DNA of 17,307 nucleotides, from assembly GCA_021166815.1 (NCBI GenBank), contig JAJPEO010000285.1, forward strand, positions 1 through 17,307, in the 5' to 3' direction. Numbering within the stretch: the first letter of the stretch is position 1; the number at the start of each line of letters is the position of its first letter. The stretch comes from Nocardioides sp. GTDB taxonomy: Bacteria > Actinomycetota > Actinomycetes > Propionibacteriales > Nocardioidaceae. Positions 1 to 7,482 of the stretch are shown piece after piece. Both the position numbers and the translations under genes were made by a program. The notes below the pieces were generated by a model that had not been told where the DNA came from, made no database searches, and was given only the letters and a program-made list of their open reading frames with translations.

Positions 1-588
1 GAGCACGCCGTCCAGGAGGGCGCGCTAGCCGTCCCCGGCCTCGCGGCCGTGGCCTCTGGTTTCTACGTGTGGGGCTACCTGCCCGTGCTGCTCGCGGCCT
101 TCGTCGGGACCTACGTGTGGCACCAGTCCAGCTACCTCGTGCTGCGCGACGCCCTGCTCGCCTCGGGCGTGGTCGGGGTCGCCGTCTACGCGTTCTACCC
201 GGTGGCGCCACCGAGGTTCACCGACCTCGGGTACGTCGACACCGTGGCCGGCACCGCGGTCGATGCCGCTGCCCGCCCGGTCGGCATCGCCAACGAGCTC
301 GCAGCCCTCCCCAGCTTCCACATCGGGTGGCTGCTTGTGGTGGCGGTGGTCCTGTGGAGGGCGACCCGGCAGGTGTGGGTGCGGGCGCTGTGCGTGCTGC
401 ATCCCGCGGCGATGTCCTACGTCGTGGTCGCCACCGGCAACCACTGGGTGCTCGATGTCCCGGCCGGTGCCGCGATCGCGGTGGTCGGCATCGTGGTGGC
501 CGACCGGCTCGACGCGCGACGCCGCGGCTCGCCCGGCGGTACGCGGCTGGTCAGCGGTCGGAGGGCAGGGCCCGCCGCAGGGCGCTGA
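1..588 (+). CDS. PAP2-family membrane phosphatase (5' end missing)
   Basis: The reading frame is open from the first base, so the true start lies upstream; 195 residues are visible. It resembles the PAP2_3 branch of the phosphatidic acid phosphatase superfamily, integral membrane enzymes that remove or transfer a phospho-head group on lipids. Visible signature parts are YPVAPPR (residues 66-72 of the visible part), PSFH at 104-107 and GNHWVLD at 146-152, where the histidine and the aspartate four residues later form the catalytic His-Asp pair of the family. Hydrophobic helices flank these motifs (about 25-40, 52-68, 108-120, 135-146, 152-168). The basic tail after about residue 170 is probably cytoplasmic. 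The gene converges with the FUSC-family gene and overlaps it by 38 bases. The exact substrate cannot be told from sequence. An internal GTG at 49 is not taken as the start because the frame is open before it. Confidence 0.85.
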   Translation, partial: EHAVQEGALAVPGLAAVASGFYVWGYLPVLLAAFVGTYVWHQSSYLVLRDALLASGVVGVAVYAFYPVAPPRFTDLGYVDTVAGTAVDAAARPVGIANELAALPSFHIGWLLVVAVVLWRATRQVWVRALCVLHPAAMSYVVVATGNHWVLDVPAGAAIAVVGIVVADRLDARRRGSPGGTRLVSGRRAGPAAGR

Positions 589-1663
589 GCGGGCGCAGAG
601 CACCCGCGGCGGGGTTGGCGGCGGCCACCTGGTCCATGGCGTCGATGATGTTGCGCAGGTTGATGATCAACGCCCCGTAGATGGCCCACTCGGGCGAGCG
701 CTCGGTGGAGCGCAGGTCGTCGCTGAAGGCCTCGAGCCGGCGGCGTACCCGCATCAGGGCGGCCGGGTCGTCGTCGCGAGCCGCGCCCCCGGCGTCTCGC
801 AGCATGCTCAGCCAGGGCACGGCGAACGCGTCGCCCCATGTCTCCCGGTGGGCCTGCTGTCCCCCCAGCGTGCGCGCCAGGCTGCGGGTCTCGGCGACCG
901 ACTGCTCCATGCGCCACAGCAGCTCGTGCCAGCGCTCGGGGTTCTTCATCTCCCTGGCCCTGCGCCGGGGGTTCATCCGCGCGCTCTCCTGCGCCTGCCG
1001 CACGAGCGCCCACGCATGGTCGAGGTCGCCGTAGATCTCGCGTGTGCGGTCGATCCACCCCGCCACGTCGTCGTCCTGGCACCCGTCACCGAGCCCGTCG
1101 GCCATCTCGACCAGCAGCTCCCCGATCCGGTCGTCGACCCGGTCGAGCGCCTCTGCGGCGGTGTGGCGTCGCAGTGGCGGCCAGACGAGCAGGTTGACCA
1201 GGAGTCCGACGGCGACTCCGATGGCGGTGTCGAGGAGGCGGGAGACGAGCACGACGTCGTTCTGGAACCCCGTGGCGAGGACCACCAGCCCGGTGGTGGC
1301 CACGGTCATGGCCTCGGTGCCGAGCCACGGCACGGCGCCGAGCGCCAACGCCAAGACCAGCAGGACGACCAGGGAAGCGGTGGTCAGGCCCCACAGGTGG
1401 CCCACCCCAGTGGCGAGCAGCACCGCGACGATCGTGGCAGCCACCTGCTGGGCTCCCTTGGCGAACGTGCGGTAGACCGTGGCGTGCACGACGAGCAGCG
1501 CCGACCACGGCGCCAGGAACGGCTGGGGCAGCTCGAGGACCTCGGCCGCGAGCACCCAGGCCACCGCGGCCGCGAGGACCGTCTTGCCCGCCTGGAGCAC
1601 GTCGCTCCAGAAGATCGGGTCGTCGACCCGCTCGGCGAGCTTGCTCCTGATGCGTTGGCGCAC
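551..1663 (-). CDS. FUSC-family / aromatic acid exporter-like membrane protein
   Basis: The 370-residue protein has an N-terminal half with about six hydrophobic segments (roughly residues 27-42, 53-66, 71-92, 96-115, 118-134, 143-162). The motif LLVNLLVWPPLRR closes the membrane domain, and a long charged, helix-rich cytoplasmic half follows. This layout and the N-terminal segment DPIFWSDVLQAGKTVLAAAVAW fit the FUSC/ArAE family (fusaric acid and aromatic acid efflux). Family members of this short actinobacterial type are mostly uncharacterised, so the substrate is unknown. The GTG start at 1663 is preceded by a purine-rich GGAGG with a 6-nt spacer, which decides this start; an ATG at 1668 is out of frame. 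Its 3' end overlaps the convergent PAP2 gene. It diverges from the FAD oxidoreductase gene at 1762, with 98 bases between the two starts. Confidence 0.8.
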   Translation of the reverse strand: MRQRIRSKLAERVDDPIFWSDVLQAGKTVLAAAVAWVLAAEVLELPQPFLAPWSALLVVHATVYRTFAKGAQQVAATIVAVLLATGVGHLWGLTTASLVVLLVLALALGAVPWLGTEAMTVATTGLVVLATGFQNDVVLVSRLLDTAIGVAVGLLVNLLVWPPLRRHTAAEALDRVDDRIGELLVEMADGLGDGCQDDDVAGWIDRTREIYGDLDHAWALVRQAQESARMNPRRRAREMKNPERWHELLWRMEQSVAETRSLARTLGGQQAHRETWGDAFAVPWLSMLRDAGGAARDDDPAALMRVRRRLEAFSDDLRSTERSPEWAIYGALIINLRNIIDAMDQVAAANPAAGALRPLSALRRALPSDR

Positions 1664-1725
1664 CTCATCCCTCCCTCACTCCCCCGCCGCCTTCGACACT
1701 AGTGCCAGTCCACAGCGCGGCCGTG

Positions 1726-1755
1726 GTGACCGCCGCTCGCGTGTGCGCATAGGTT
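1726..1755 (+). promoter_or_regulatory. Candidate leaderless promoter of the FAD oxidoreductase
   Basis: GTGACC at 1726-1731 (compare TTGACA) and TAGGTT at 1750-1755 (actinobacterial -10 form TANNNT) are separated by 18 bases. The -10 ends exactly 6 nt before the ATG at 1762, and no Shine-Dalgarno sequence precedes that ATG. Transcription would therefore start at or next to the start codon. This is inferred from spacing only. Confidence 0.45.
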
Positions 1756-1761
1756 GTGCGG

Positions 1762-3330
1762 ATGGAACCCAGGTGCGAGAGCTATGACGTCGTCGTGGTC
1801 GGTGGCGGGCACAACGGGCTGGTCAGCGCCGCCTACCTCGCCCGCGCCGGCCTGAGCGTGCTGGTCCTGGAGCGCCTCGCCCACACCGGCGGCGCCGCGG
1901 TGTCGGTGGAGCCGTGGTCGGGGCAGCAGGCCCGCCTGTCGCGCTACTCCTACCTCGTGAGCCTCATGCCCGAGCAGCTGATGAGCGACCTCGACCTCGA
2001 CGTGCGGCTCGCCTCGCGGACGACGGCGTCGTACTCGCCCTGGATGCGCGACCGGCGCCACGGCGGCCTCCTGGTCGAGCGCCCCGAGGGCGAGGCCACC
2101 CGTGAGTCGTTCCGGGCCCTGACCGGCAGCGACGACGAGTACGCCGCCTGGCAGCAGTTCTACGCCGAGGTCGCGGACCTCGCGGGGGTCGTCGCGCCGA
2201 CACTGATGAAGCCGCTTCCCCTCGAGCGCGACGTGCGCAGCCAAGTGGACGCACGCATCTGGGACGACCTGGTCGTCCACCCGCTGGCACGCACCATCGA
2301 GGAGCGGTTCAGCGACGACCTCGTGCGCGGCGTGGTCGGCACGGACGCGCTCATCGGCACCTTCGCCTCCCTCGACGACGCCTCGCTGATCCAGAACCGC
2401 TGCTTCCTCTACCACCTCATCGGCAACGGCGACGGTGAGTGGCGGGTGCCCGTCGGCGGCATGGGCGCGGTCACCAGTGCGCTGGCCCGCGCCGCCACCT
2501 CTGCCGGGGCGGAGATCCTCACCGGCGCCGGGGTGAGCGCGATCAGCCCCGGTCCCGACGGTGCCGAGGTGGCCTGGCACGACGGCTCGCGGCACCGCAG
2601 CGTCACGGCCCGCCGGGTGCTTTCCGGGGTCGCCCCCTGGGTGCTCGGCATCCTGCTCGGCGAGCCCGAGGAAGCGGCCACCAAGCCCCAGGGCGCCCAG
2701 CTCAAGATCAACTTCCTCCTCGACCGGTTGCCCGAGCTCAAGTCCGGCGCCGACCCGGCCGTGGCCTTCGCCGGCACGCTCCACCTCGCCGAGGGCTACG
2801 GCCAGCTCCAGCGCGCGTACGAGGCTGCTGCCGCGGGCCACGTGCCGAACCCGATGCCCGGCGAGGTCTACTGCCACTCCCTCACCGACCCCTCGATCCT
2901 CGGCGACCGGGCCGGCTCGGCCCACACCTTGACCTACTTCGGCCTCCACACCCCGGCGTCCCTGTTCGAGGACGACCCGGACGCCAAGGACCTCGCCGTA
3001 CGCCGCGCCATCACCTCGCTCGACGCGGTCCTCGCCGAGCCGATCGAGCAGTGCGTGAGCCGCGACGCCGACGGCAACCCCTGCATCGAGGCCAAGGTGC
3101 CCCAGGACGTCGAGAAGGACCTCGCCATGCCCGGCGGCCACATCTTCCACGGCGACCTCGACTGGCCCTGGGCGCCCAACCGCTCCCGCCTGGAGACACC
3201 TGCCCAGCAGTGGGGCGTGCAGACCGACCACGACGTCGTCCTGCTGTGCGGATCGGGAGCGCGCCGCGGTGGCGCAGTGTCGGGCCTGGGCGGTCACAAC
3301 GCTGCCCAGGCGGTCCTCGCCGAGCTGTGA
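1762..3330 (+). CDS. PYROXD2-like FAD-dependent oxidoreductase (phytoene desaturase superfamily)
   Basis: The protein is 522 residues from the ATG at 1762. The N-terminus carries a dinucleotide-binding beta-alpha-beta fold, VVVGGGHNGL at about 11-20, with the ribose-binding acidic residue in VLVLER near 37 and then HTGGAAVS. GGMGAVTSALARAA in the middle matches the family's substrate-proximal FAD segment. The C-terminal block (HIFHGDLDWPWAPNR, then GSGARRGGAVSGLGGHNAA) is typical of COG1233 proteins of the PYROXD2 type. The reaction is not known for these bacterial homologues; true carotenoid desaturases differ, and no crt genes are nearby. A GTG at 1756 would add two residues, but the ATG at 1762 fits the leaderless promoter better. 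The gene stands alone, upstream of tRNA-Lys. Confidence 0.82.
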   Translation: MEPRCESYDVVVVGGGHNGLVSAAYLARAGLSVLVLERLAHTGGAAVSVEPWSGQQARLSRYSYLVSLMPEQLMSDLDLDVRLASRTTASYSPWMRDRRHGGLLVERPEGEATRESFRALTGSDDEYAAWQQFYAEVADLAGVVAPTLMKPLPLERDVRSQVDARIWDDLVVHPLARTIEERFSDDLVRGVVGTDALIGTFASLDDASLIQNRCFLYHLIGNGDGEWRVPVGGMGAVTSALARAATSAGAEILTGAGVSAISPGPDGAEVAWHDGSRHRSVTARRVLSGVAPWVLGILLGEPEEAATKPQGAQLKINFLLDRLPELKSGADPAVAFAGTLHLAEGYGQLQRAYEAAAAGHVPNPMPGEVYCHSLTDPSILGDRAGSAHTLTYFGLHTPASLFEDDPDAKDLAVRRAITSLDAVLAEPIEQCVSRDADGNPCIEAKVPQDVEKDLAMPGGHIFHGDLDWPWAPNRSRLETPAQQWGVQTDHDVVLLCGSGARRGGAVSGLGGHNAAQAVLAEL

Positions 3331-3350
3331 TCAGCCCCATCCCAGCTGGA

Positions 3351-3380
3351 TTTCGCGTGCCCGACAGCCCCGTGTACAGT
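3351..3380 (+). promoter_or_regulatory. Candidate promoter of tRNA-Lys
   Basis: TACAGT at 3375-3380 fits the TANNNT form of a -10 element, with TTTCGC at 3351-3356 as a weak -35 (18-base spacer). The predicted start near 3387 would leave a leader of about 11 bases before the tRNA. The element lies in the gap after the oxidoreductase stop codon. Confidence 0.35.
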
Positions 3381-3397
3381 TGTCCTCGCTTCACCGG

Positions 3398-3470
<73 letters not shown>

Positions 3471-3479
3471 CAGATCGAG

Positions 3480-3520
3480 AACCGCAGGCAGCACACCGCT
3501 GACCTGCGGTTTCCTCGTTT
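3480..3520 (+). terminator. Hairpin terminator after tRNA-Lys
   Basis: AACCGCAGG (3480-3488) and CCTGCGGTT (3503-3511) form a perfect 9-bp stem. It can extend inward through CAG/CTG with one bulged base, and the T-rich run TCCTCGTTT follows. It lies 9 bases after tRNA-Lys and 43 bases before the convergent corA end, so it could also stop corA transcription. Confidence 0.7.
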
Positions 3521-3562
3521 CAGGGGACACGCGCGCGACCCGAGCATTCGTCGGGGAGCGGC

Positions 3563-4579
3563 CTAGAGCCACCCGCGACGCTTGAACACGAGGTAGAGGA
3601 CGAGGCCCATCAGGAGCATGAGGACGAGTGCCATGGGATAGCCCATGCGCCACGCGAGCTCAGGCATGTGGGTGAAGTTCATGCCGTACACCGTCCCGAC
3701 CAGCGTGGGGGCGAACAGGATGGCGGCCCACGAGGAGATCTTCTTGACCTCCTCGTTCTGCTGCACGCTCGTCTCAGTCAGGCGTCGCGTCTCCTCGTTC
3801 TGCCGTTGAGCGACGAGGGTCCCGTTGACGGTGAGAATGTTCTCCAGCAGCGCCCGGAACCCGTCGACTCGTTCGACAACACGAATGGCATGGTCCTGCA
3901 CGTCACGGAGATTGCGCTGCAGCTCTTCGTCGACGCCGTACTTGTCGAACCCTGCGCTGAGGTCCTCCAGGATCTTCAGCAACGGTCGGGTGGCACGCTG
4001 GAAGCCGACCACCTCCCGGAACAGTTCGTAGATGCGACGCGACACGTCGGGGTCGCCCTCGAAGACCTGATCCTCGATCTCGTCGATGTCGTTCTCCAGC
4101 CCCTCGACCACGGGCTCGTACTCGTCCACGACCTCGTCGAGGATGGCGTAGAGGACTGCTTCCGGACCCAGCCGAAGGAGGTCCGGGTCACTCTCCATCC
4201 GACGGCGCACGCGGCCGAGGTCGGGGGACTCGGCGTGGCGGACGGTCACGACGAAGTCCTCGCCGGTGAACACGTGAAGTTCGCCGAACTCGACGCGTTC
4301 CTCGCTCTCGACGTAGCGGGCGGGCCGCAGAACGGTGAAGAGGACGTCGCCGTAGCGTTCCAGCTTCGGGCGCTGGTGCGCGGAGATGGTGTCCTCGACG
4401 GCGAGGTCGTGGATCTCGAACTCGGCGGCAACAGAGCGGACCTCGGCGGCGTCGGGTCGGTAGAGACCGATCCATCCCATGCCCGATCGCTCTCGCAGGA
4501 ACTCGCAGGTCATCTCCAGCGACGGGTGTTCGGCATGGCGCTGTCCGTCCACGTACACCGCGTTGTCCACAACGCTCAT
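3563..4579 (-). CDS. corA: CorA-family divalent metal ion transporter
   Basis: The 338-residue protein has the usual CorA length and layout: a large acidic N-terminal cytoplasmic domain (about 1-280), then two C-terminal membrane helices (about 283-298 and 314-333). The defining pore-loop motif YGMN is at residues 298-301, directly after the first helix. The basic tail KRRGWL ends the protein on the inside. CorA forms a homopentameric channel for Mg2+, and for Co2+ or Ni2+ in some members. A Co/Ni role cannot be told apart from Mg uptake here. The start at 4579 is supported by GGAGG with a 5-nt spacer. The gene is monocistronic and convergent with tRNA-Lys, and it diverges from the DUF427 gene over 125 bases in which I see no convincing operator. 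Confidence 0.93.
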   Translation of the reverse strand: MSVVDNAVYVDGQRHAEHPSLEMTCEFLRERSGMGWIGLYRPDAAEVRSVAAEFEIHDLAVEDTISAHQRPKLERYGDVLFTVLRPARYVESEERVEFGELHVFTGEDFVVTVRHAESPDLGRVRRRMESDPDLLRLGPEAVLYAILDEVVDEYEPVVEGLENDIDEIEDQVFEGDPDVSRRIYELFREVVGFQRATRPLLKILEDLSAGFDKYGVDEELQRNLRDVQDHAIRVVERVDGFRALLENILTVNGTLVAQRQNEETRRLTETSVQQNEEVKKISSWAAILFAPTLVGTVYGMNFTHMPELAWRMGYPMALVLMLLMGLVLYLVFKRRGWL

Positions 4580-4704
4580 CCCGACCTCCAGGTCTGCCTC
4601 GGAAGGCGACGCGGCAGTCTACGGCCGGACGACGCGATGAGACGGATCGCGGCAGACGCGGTGCCTCGTCGTGCCGCGCTTGCCTCCCCCGGGATGATGG
4701 AGCC

Positions 4705-5196
4705 GTGAGCGAGGACGCCGATCGCCTGACGCCAGAGTCCGTCTGGGACTACCCCCGGCCGCCGCTGGTGGTGCCGTCGCACGAGCACGTGGTGATCGAG
4801 CTGGACGGCGAGACGGTGGTGGACACGCGCCGCTCACTGCGGGTGCTGGAGACGAGCCATCCCCCGGTCTACTACGTGCCCATCGAGGCCGTCTCGCCCG
4901 GGCTGCTCAGGCCGGTGGAGGGCACGACGTGGTGCGAGTTCAAGGGCACGGCGTCGTACTTCGACGTCGTCGCCCCCAGCGGCCGGACGATTGCCAGGGG
5001 CGCGTGGCACTACCCACAGCCCACCCCTGGTTTCGAGGCGCTCGCCGGCCACGTCGCCTTCTACCCCGGCCGCATGGACCGGTGCACCGTCGACGGGGAG
5101 ACGGTGGTCGCGCAGCCCGGCGACTTCTACGGCGGGTGGATCACCAGCAGGGTGACCGGGCCCTTCAAGGGGGCACCGGGGACGTCCGGCTGGTAG
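4705..5196 (+). CDS. DUF427 domain protein
   Basis: The protein is 163 residues. The family hallmarks are visible: PRPPLVVPSHEHVVIELDG near the N-terminus, then SHPPVYYVP, TWCEFKGTASYFDV (about residues 75-88), a tryptophan-tyrosine pair in RGAWHYP, and VAFYPGRMDRCTVDGE. DUF427 proteins are small soluble beta-rich proteins without an established enzymatic role. The start is a GTG at 4705. GGAG lies only 2 bases before it, too close for a normal ribosome-binding site, so a weak -10-like GATGAT six bases upstream may indicate a leaderless mRNA. Its stop codon lies 7 bases from the end of the convergent lysoplasmalogenase gene. Confidence 0.85.
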   Translation: MSEDADRLTPESVWDYPRPPLVVPSHEHVVIELDGETVVDTRRSLRVLETSHPPVYYVPIEAVSPGLLRPVEGTTWCEFKGTASYFDVVAPSGRTIARGAWHYPQPTPGFEALAGHVAFYPGRMDRCTVDGETVVAQPGDFYGGWITSRVTGPFKGAPGTSGW

Positions 5197-5203
5197 CCGA
5201 ACG

Positions 5204-5887
5204 TCAGGCGCGGGCCACTCCGGCGGCGATGAGGCCCTGACCCGCGGTGTAGGTCGCCATGACGAGCGACTCCAGCACCGGTCGCCGCTCGAGGAGGCCG
5301 AACTCCTGCGCCGCGAGCACGGTGTCCGAGAGCACGAACAGGGCCGTACCGGCCTGCACGCTCCTGCGCGCGCCGCGGGGCAGGGCGGCGTCGAGCACGT
5401 GGGAGCTCGCGAACATCGCGACGAGCAGCGTCGCGTAGGCGGCCACCGGCACCCGCAGGGCGGGGTCCTGGCGACCAGCGGCCAAGCCCATCACCGGCGC
5501 CGCGGTCAGCCACAGGCCCAGGGACGCCTTGAGGGCGGCGGTGTCGTGGTCCTCGGGTTCGCCACGGACGGAGGAGAACGCCGCGATGTAGGCGACGTGG
5601 GCCGCCGCGAACGATCCCACCCCGGCAAGGAAGGACGACCGGCTCTTGCCGAGGAGCGCGACGTCGCCGCCCCACGAGAACGCCTGCGCGGCGAGGGTGC
5701 CTGCGCGGAGCCCGTTCCGGGGTCCACCGGCAGTGGCCCCGCGAAGAGCGACCGCCAGCGTGGGCATCAGGGCGGGCTTGAGCACGTACCGCAGCCGGCG
5801 TGCGAGCGGGACGCTGCTGCTCAGGCCCGCGGCCACGGTGTCGGCGACCGAGAGGGCGACGTACGCCGCCCCGGGCAGGGTCGTCAC
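5204..5887 (-). CDS. Lysoplasmalogenase (YhhN/TMEM86 family)
   Basis: This 227-residue polytopic membrane protein has about seven or eight hydrophobic segments. Family signatures are RRLRYVLKPALMPTLAVALRG near the N-terminus, SWGGDVALLG (the conserved Gly-Asp pair) and FAAAHVAYIAAF. YhhN/TMEM86 proteins hydrolyse the vinyl-ether bond of lysoplasmalogens, or are annotated so by homology. The GTG start lies one base after the stop of the acyltransferase gene, and it is the last gene of a three-gene unit, so translation is probably coupled. Pairing with an acyltransferase suggests a lipid-remodelling role. Whether this organism makes plasmalogens is unknown, so the substrate is an inference from the family. 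Confidence 0.8.
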   Translation of the reverse strand: MTTLPGAAYVALSVADTVAAGLSSSVPLARRLRYVLKPALMPTLAVALRGATAGGPRNGLRAGTLAAQAFSWGGDVALLGKSRSSFLAGVGSFAAAHVAYIAAFSSVRGEPEDHDTAALKASLGLWLTAAPVMGLAAGRQDPALRVPVAAYATLLVAMFASSHVLDAALPRGARRSVQAGTALFVLSDTVLAAQEFGLLERRPVLESLVMATYTAGQGLIAAGVARA

Positions 5888-5888
5888 C

Positions 5889-6485
5889 TCAGTCCTCCAC
5901 CGGACCGCGAGGCTCCTCGCGCAGGCGCGGCGGAGTGAAGCCCTCCGGGTGGAAGCCGGTCTTGTCGGCGTAGAACTCGCGCAGGACGTCCATGTCGGCC
6001 TTGACGTCGCCCGTCGGGTGGAACGTCGGGCCCCACCCGACCGTGCGCGAGGGCACGTCGAGGAAGGCCAGCGTGATCGGCAGCCCGGTCTGCTGGGCGA
6101 TGCGGTAGAAGCCGGACTTCCAGTACTCCCCGCGGCTGCGCGTGCCCTCAGCGGCGATGCCGAGCACCCACGGGTGGTCCCCCTCGGCCTCGGCCAGCAG
6201 GTCGCGCACGTCGGCGGCCGGGTTGCTCCGGTCGATCGGTACGGCGTGGGTGGCCCTCAGGAGCATCGCCAGCGGGCCCCGGAAGAGCTCCTTCTTGACC
6301 ATGAGCCGGATGTCGATGCCGTAGCTCCAGGCCAGGAGGATGGTCATCACCCAGTCCCAGTTGGAGGTGTGCGGCGCCCCGACGAGGACTCCCCGCTCCG
6401 GCACCGTGCCCTCCGTGCGCCAGCCCGCGAGGCGCAGGGCGAGCCGGGCGATGCGTCCGCGTACGGGCATGCCGCGCGACGCCAT
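5889..6485 (-). CDS. PlsC-like 1-acylglycerol-3-phosphate acyltransferase family protein
   Basis: The 198-residue protein carries the HX4D catalytic motif as HTSNWD (residues 39-44) and the glycerol-phosphate-binding EGTRS (113-117), both hallmarks of LPLAT/PlsC acyltransferases. KKELFRGPLA (64-73) and the VPIDR block (82-86) also fit. It lacks the N-terminal membrane anchor of classic PlsC and is shorter, so it is a soluble or peripheral member whose acceptor lipid is uncertain. Its ATG shares one base with the TGA of the upstream PPOX-fold gene (TGATG junction at 6483-6487), and its stop is one base before the lysoplasmalogenase start. Together they form one translationally coupled operon. 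Confidence 0.85.
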   Translation of the reverse strand: MASRGMPVRGRIARLALRLAGWRTEGTVPERGVLVGAPHTSNWDWVMTILLAWSYGIDIRLMVKKELFRGPLAMLLRATHAVPIDRSNPAADVRDLLAEAEGDHPWVLGIAAEGTRSRGEYWKSGFYRIAQQTGLPITLAFLDVPSRTVGWGPTFHPTGDVKADMDVLREFYADKTGFHPEGFTPPRLREEPRGPVED

Positions 6486-6985
6486 CAGAGCTCACCCACC
6501 GAGGCTGCGGTGGAGCCACCGAGCTCCAGGACCGGCAGGCCGAGCTTGCGGTGGTCCCAGGTCCGGGCCCGCTCGATGTCGAGGCGGACCACGATCCGGT
6601 TGTGCATCATCGCGTCGAGGAACGGGCGCAGCTCGGGGGTGTACGGCCCGTTGTAGCGCTCGAACATGTCGAGGCAGACGCGCTCGAGCAGGGCGTCGTC
6701 CTCGATCAGCACGCCCTGGCCCTCGAACGCGACGCCACGCAGCGCGTCGTAGGTGTGACCCGCCTCGACGAGGAAGGACATCGTCGGGTTGCGTCGCAGG
6801 TTGACGACCTTCTGCGACTTCGGCTTGGTCTCGAACCACACGTGCCCGTCGAACCACGCGTACCACATGCCGACGAGGTGGATCTGGCCCTGCGGCCCCA
6901 CCGTCCCGACGGTGGAGCTGCGCTGGGAGGCCAGGAACTGGTCCACCTCGGCGTCCGACATCACGATCTGGGCGCGCTGCTTCAT
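6485..6985 (-). CDS. Pyridoxamine 5'-phosphate oxidase-fold flavoprotein
   Basis: The 166-residue protein has the split-barrel layout of PPOX-like flavin or F420 proteins. It shows TVGTVGPQGQIHLVGMWYAWFDGHVWFET (about 25-53) followed by KSQKVVNLRRNPTMSFLVEAG, where the basic KSQKVxNLRRNP segment normally contacts the cofactor phosphate. It could use FMN or F420; sequence alone does not decide. Because of its size and the KVVNLRRNP motif I favour a reductase of the PPOX class over vitamin B6 synthesis. It is the first gene of the unit with the acyltransferase and lysoplasmalogenase. The ATG at 6985 has no Shine-Dalgarno sequence but lies 6 bases after a TAGGGT hexamer, which supports this start over the internal ATG eight codons later. 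Confidence 0.85.
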   Translation of the reverse strand: MKQRAQIVMSDAEVDQFLASQRSSTVGTVGPQGQIHLVGMWYAWFDGHVWFETKPKSQKVVNLRRNPTMSFLVEAGHTYDALRGVAFEGQGVLIEDDALLERVCLDMFERYNGPYTPELRPFLDAMMHNRIVVRLDIERARTWDHRKLGLPVLELGGSTAASVGEL

Positions 6986-6991
6986 GGGGGA

Positions 6992-6997
6992 ACCCTA
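6992..6997 (-). promoter_or_regulatory. Candidate -10 element, leaderless start of the PPOX-fold gene
   Basis: Read on the minus strand, TAGGGT (6997 to 6992) is followed by six bases and then the ATG at 6985. No ribosome-binding site is visible. A clear -35 was not found. Confidence 0.4.
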
Positions 6998-7035
6998 GAG
7001 GTATCGCCCGGCGGGGGTCCCCCCGAGGGCAGACG

Positions 7036-7410
7036 TCACTCCACGATCTTCCAGTACGAGTCCTTGCGCCGGATGCGGCCGTCCGGGGCGAGGTCGAAGA
7101 GGTCGCAGCCGCGCACCGTCACGCGCTCGCCCGCGGGTGTCGTACCCGTGAGCAGCCACCGTGACACCGCGTGGTCGCCGCAAGCCCAGTGCTCGTCATC
7201 GGAGTACTGCACGTCGGGCAGCCCCGTGAAGCGCTGCGCGAGCCCGTCGCGGACAGCGGCCGCACCCTCGTACCTCGTCCCCCACGGGTCGCTGCCCCGC
7301 GGTGTCTGCAGCACACAGTCCTCCGCGAAGAACGCCATGACCCGGTCCAGGTCATGGGCGTTGAACGCAGCCAGCAGATCCTCGAGCGCCTGCGTGTCGG
7401 CCATGGTCAC
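7036..7410 (-). CDS. NTF2-like / SnoaL-like domain protein
   Basis: The small cone-barrel protein is about 124 residues. The pattern LEDLLAAFNAHDLDRVMAFFAEDCVLQTP at the N-terminus, then the GAAAVRDGLAQRF helix and the final strand DLFDLAPDGRIRRKDSYWKIVE, is typical of the NTF2/SnoaL superfamily. Members may be polyketide cyclases, isomerases or ligand-binding proteins, and many are uncharacterised, so no function is claimed. The start is uncertain. GTG at 7410 has GGAG seven bases upstream, ATG at 7416 is too close to it, and ATG at 7404 is 13 bases away; the open frame reaches 7446. The gene appears to stand alone between the PPOX unit and the GroES-like gene. Confidence 0.75.
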   Translation of the reverse strand: MTMADTQALEDLLAAFNAHDLDRVMAFFAEDCVLQTPRGSDPWGTRYEGAAAVRDGLAQRFTGLPDVQYSDDEHWACGDHAVSRWLLTGTTPAGERVTVRGCDLFDLAPDGRIRRKDSYWKIVE

Positions 7411-7482
7411 GATCATGCTCCGACCGCGCGTCCCGCGCCAGAGCACCGTCGGGCGCGGTCACGGCGGTGCAGGCCCGCCTGG

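Noticed and set aside
1699..3297. 532-codon open frame antisense to the FAD oxidoreductase
   Set aside because: Composition is typical of an antisense shadow, with no recognisable domain. The plus strand holds a clear Rossmann-fold enzyme.
3563..4579. CorA as part of a nickel/cobalt system with the ECF operon
   Set aside because: It is about 3 kb away, separately transcribed, and carries no TTGCAA box. A magnesium role is the default for the family.
7011..7024. GC-only hairpin (CGGGGG near CCCCCG) as a terminator of the NTF2-like gene
   Set aside because: The stem is short and the loop would be about 4 bases of G and C; it may fold by chance in this composition, so it is not listed as a feature.
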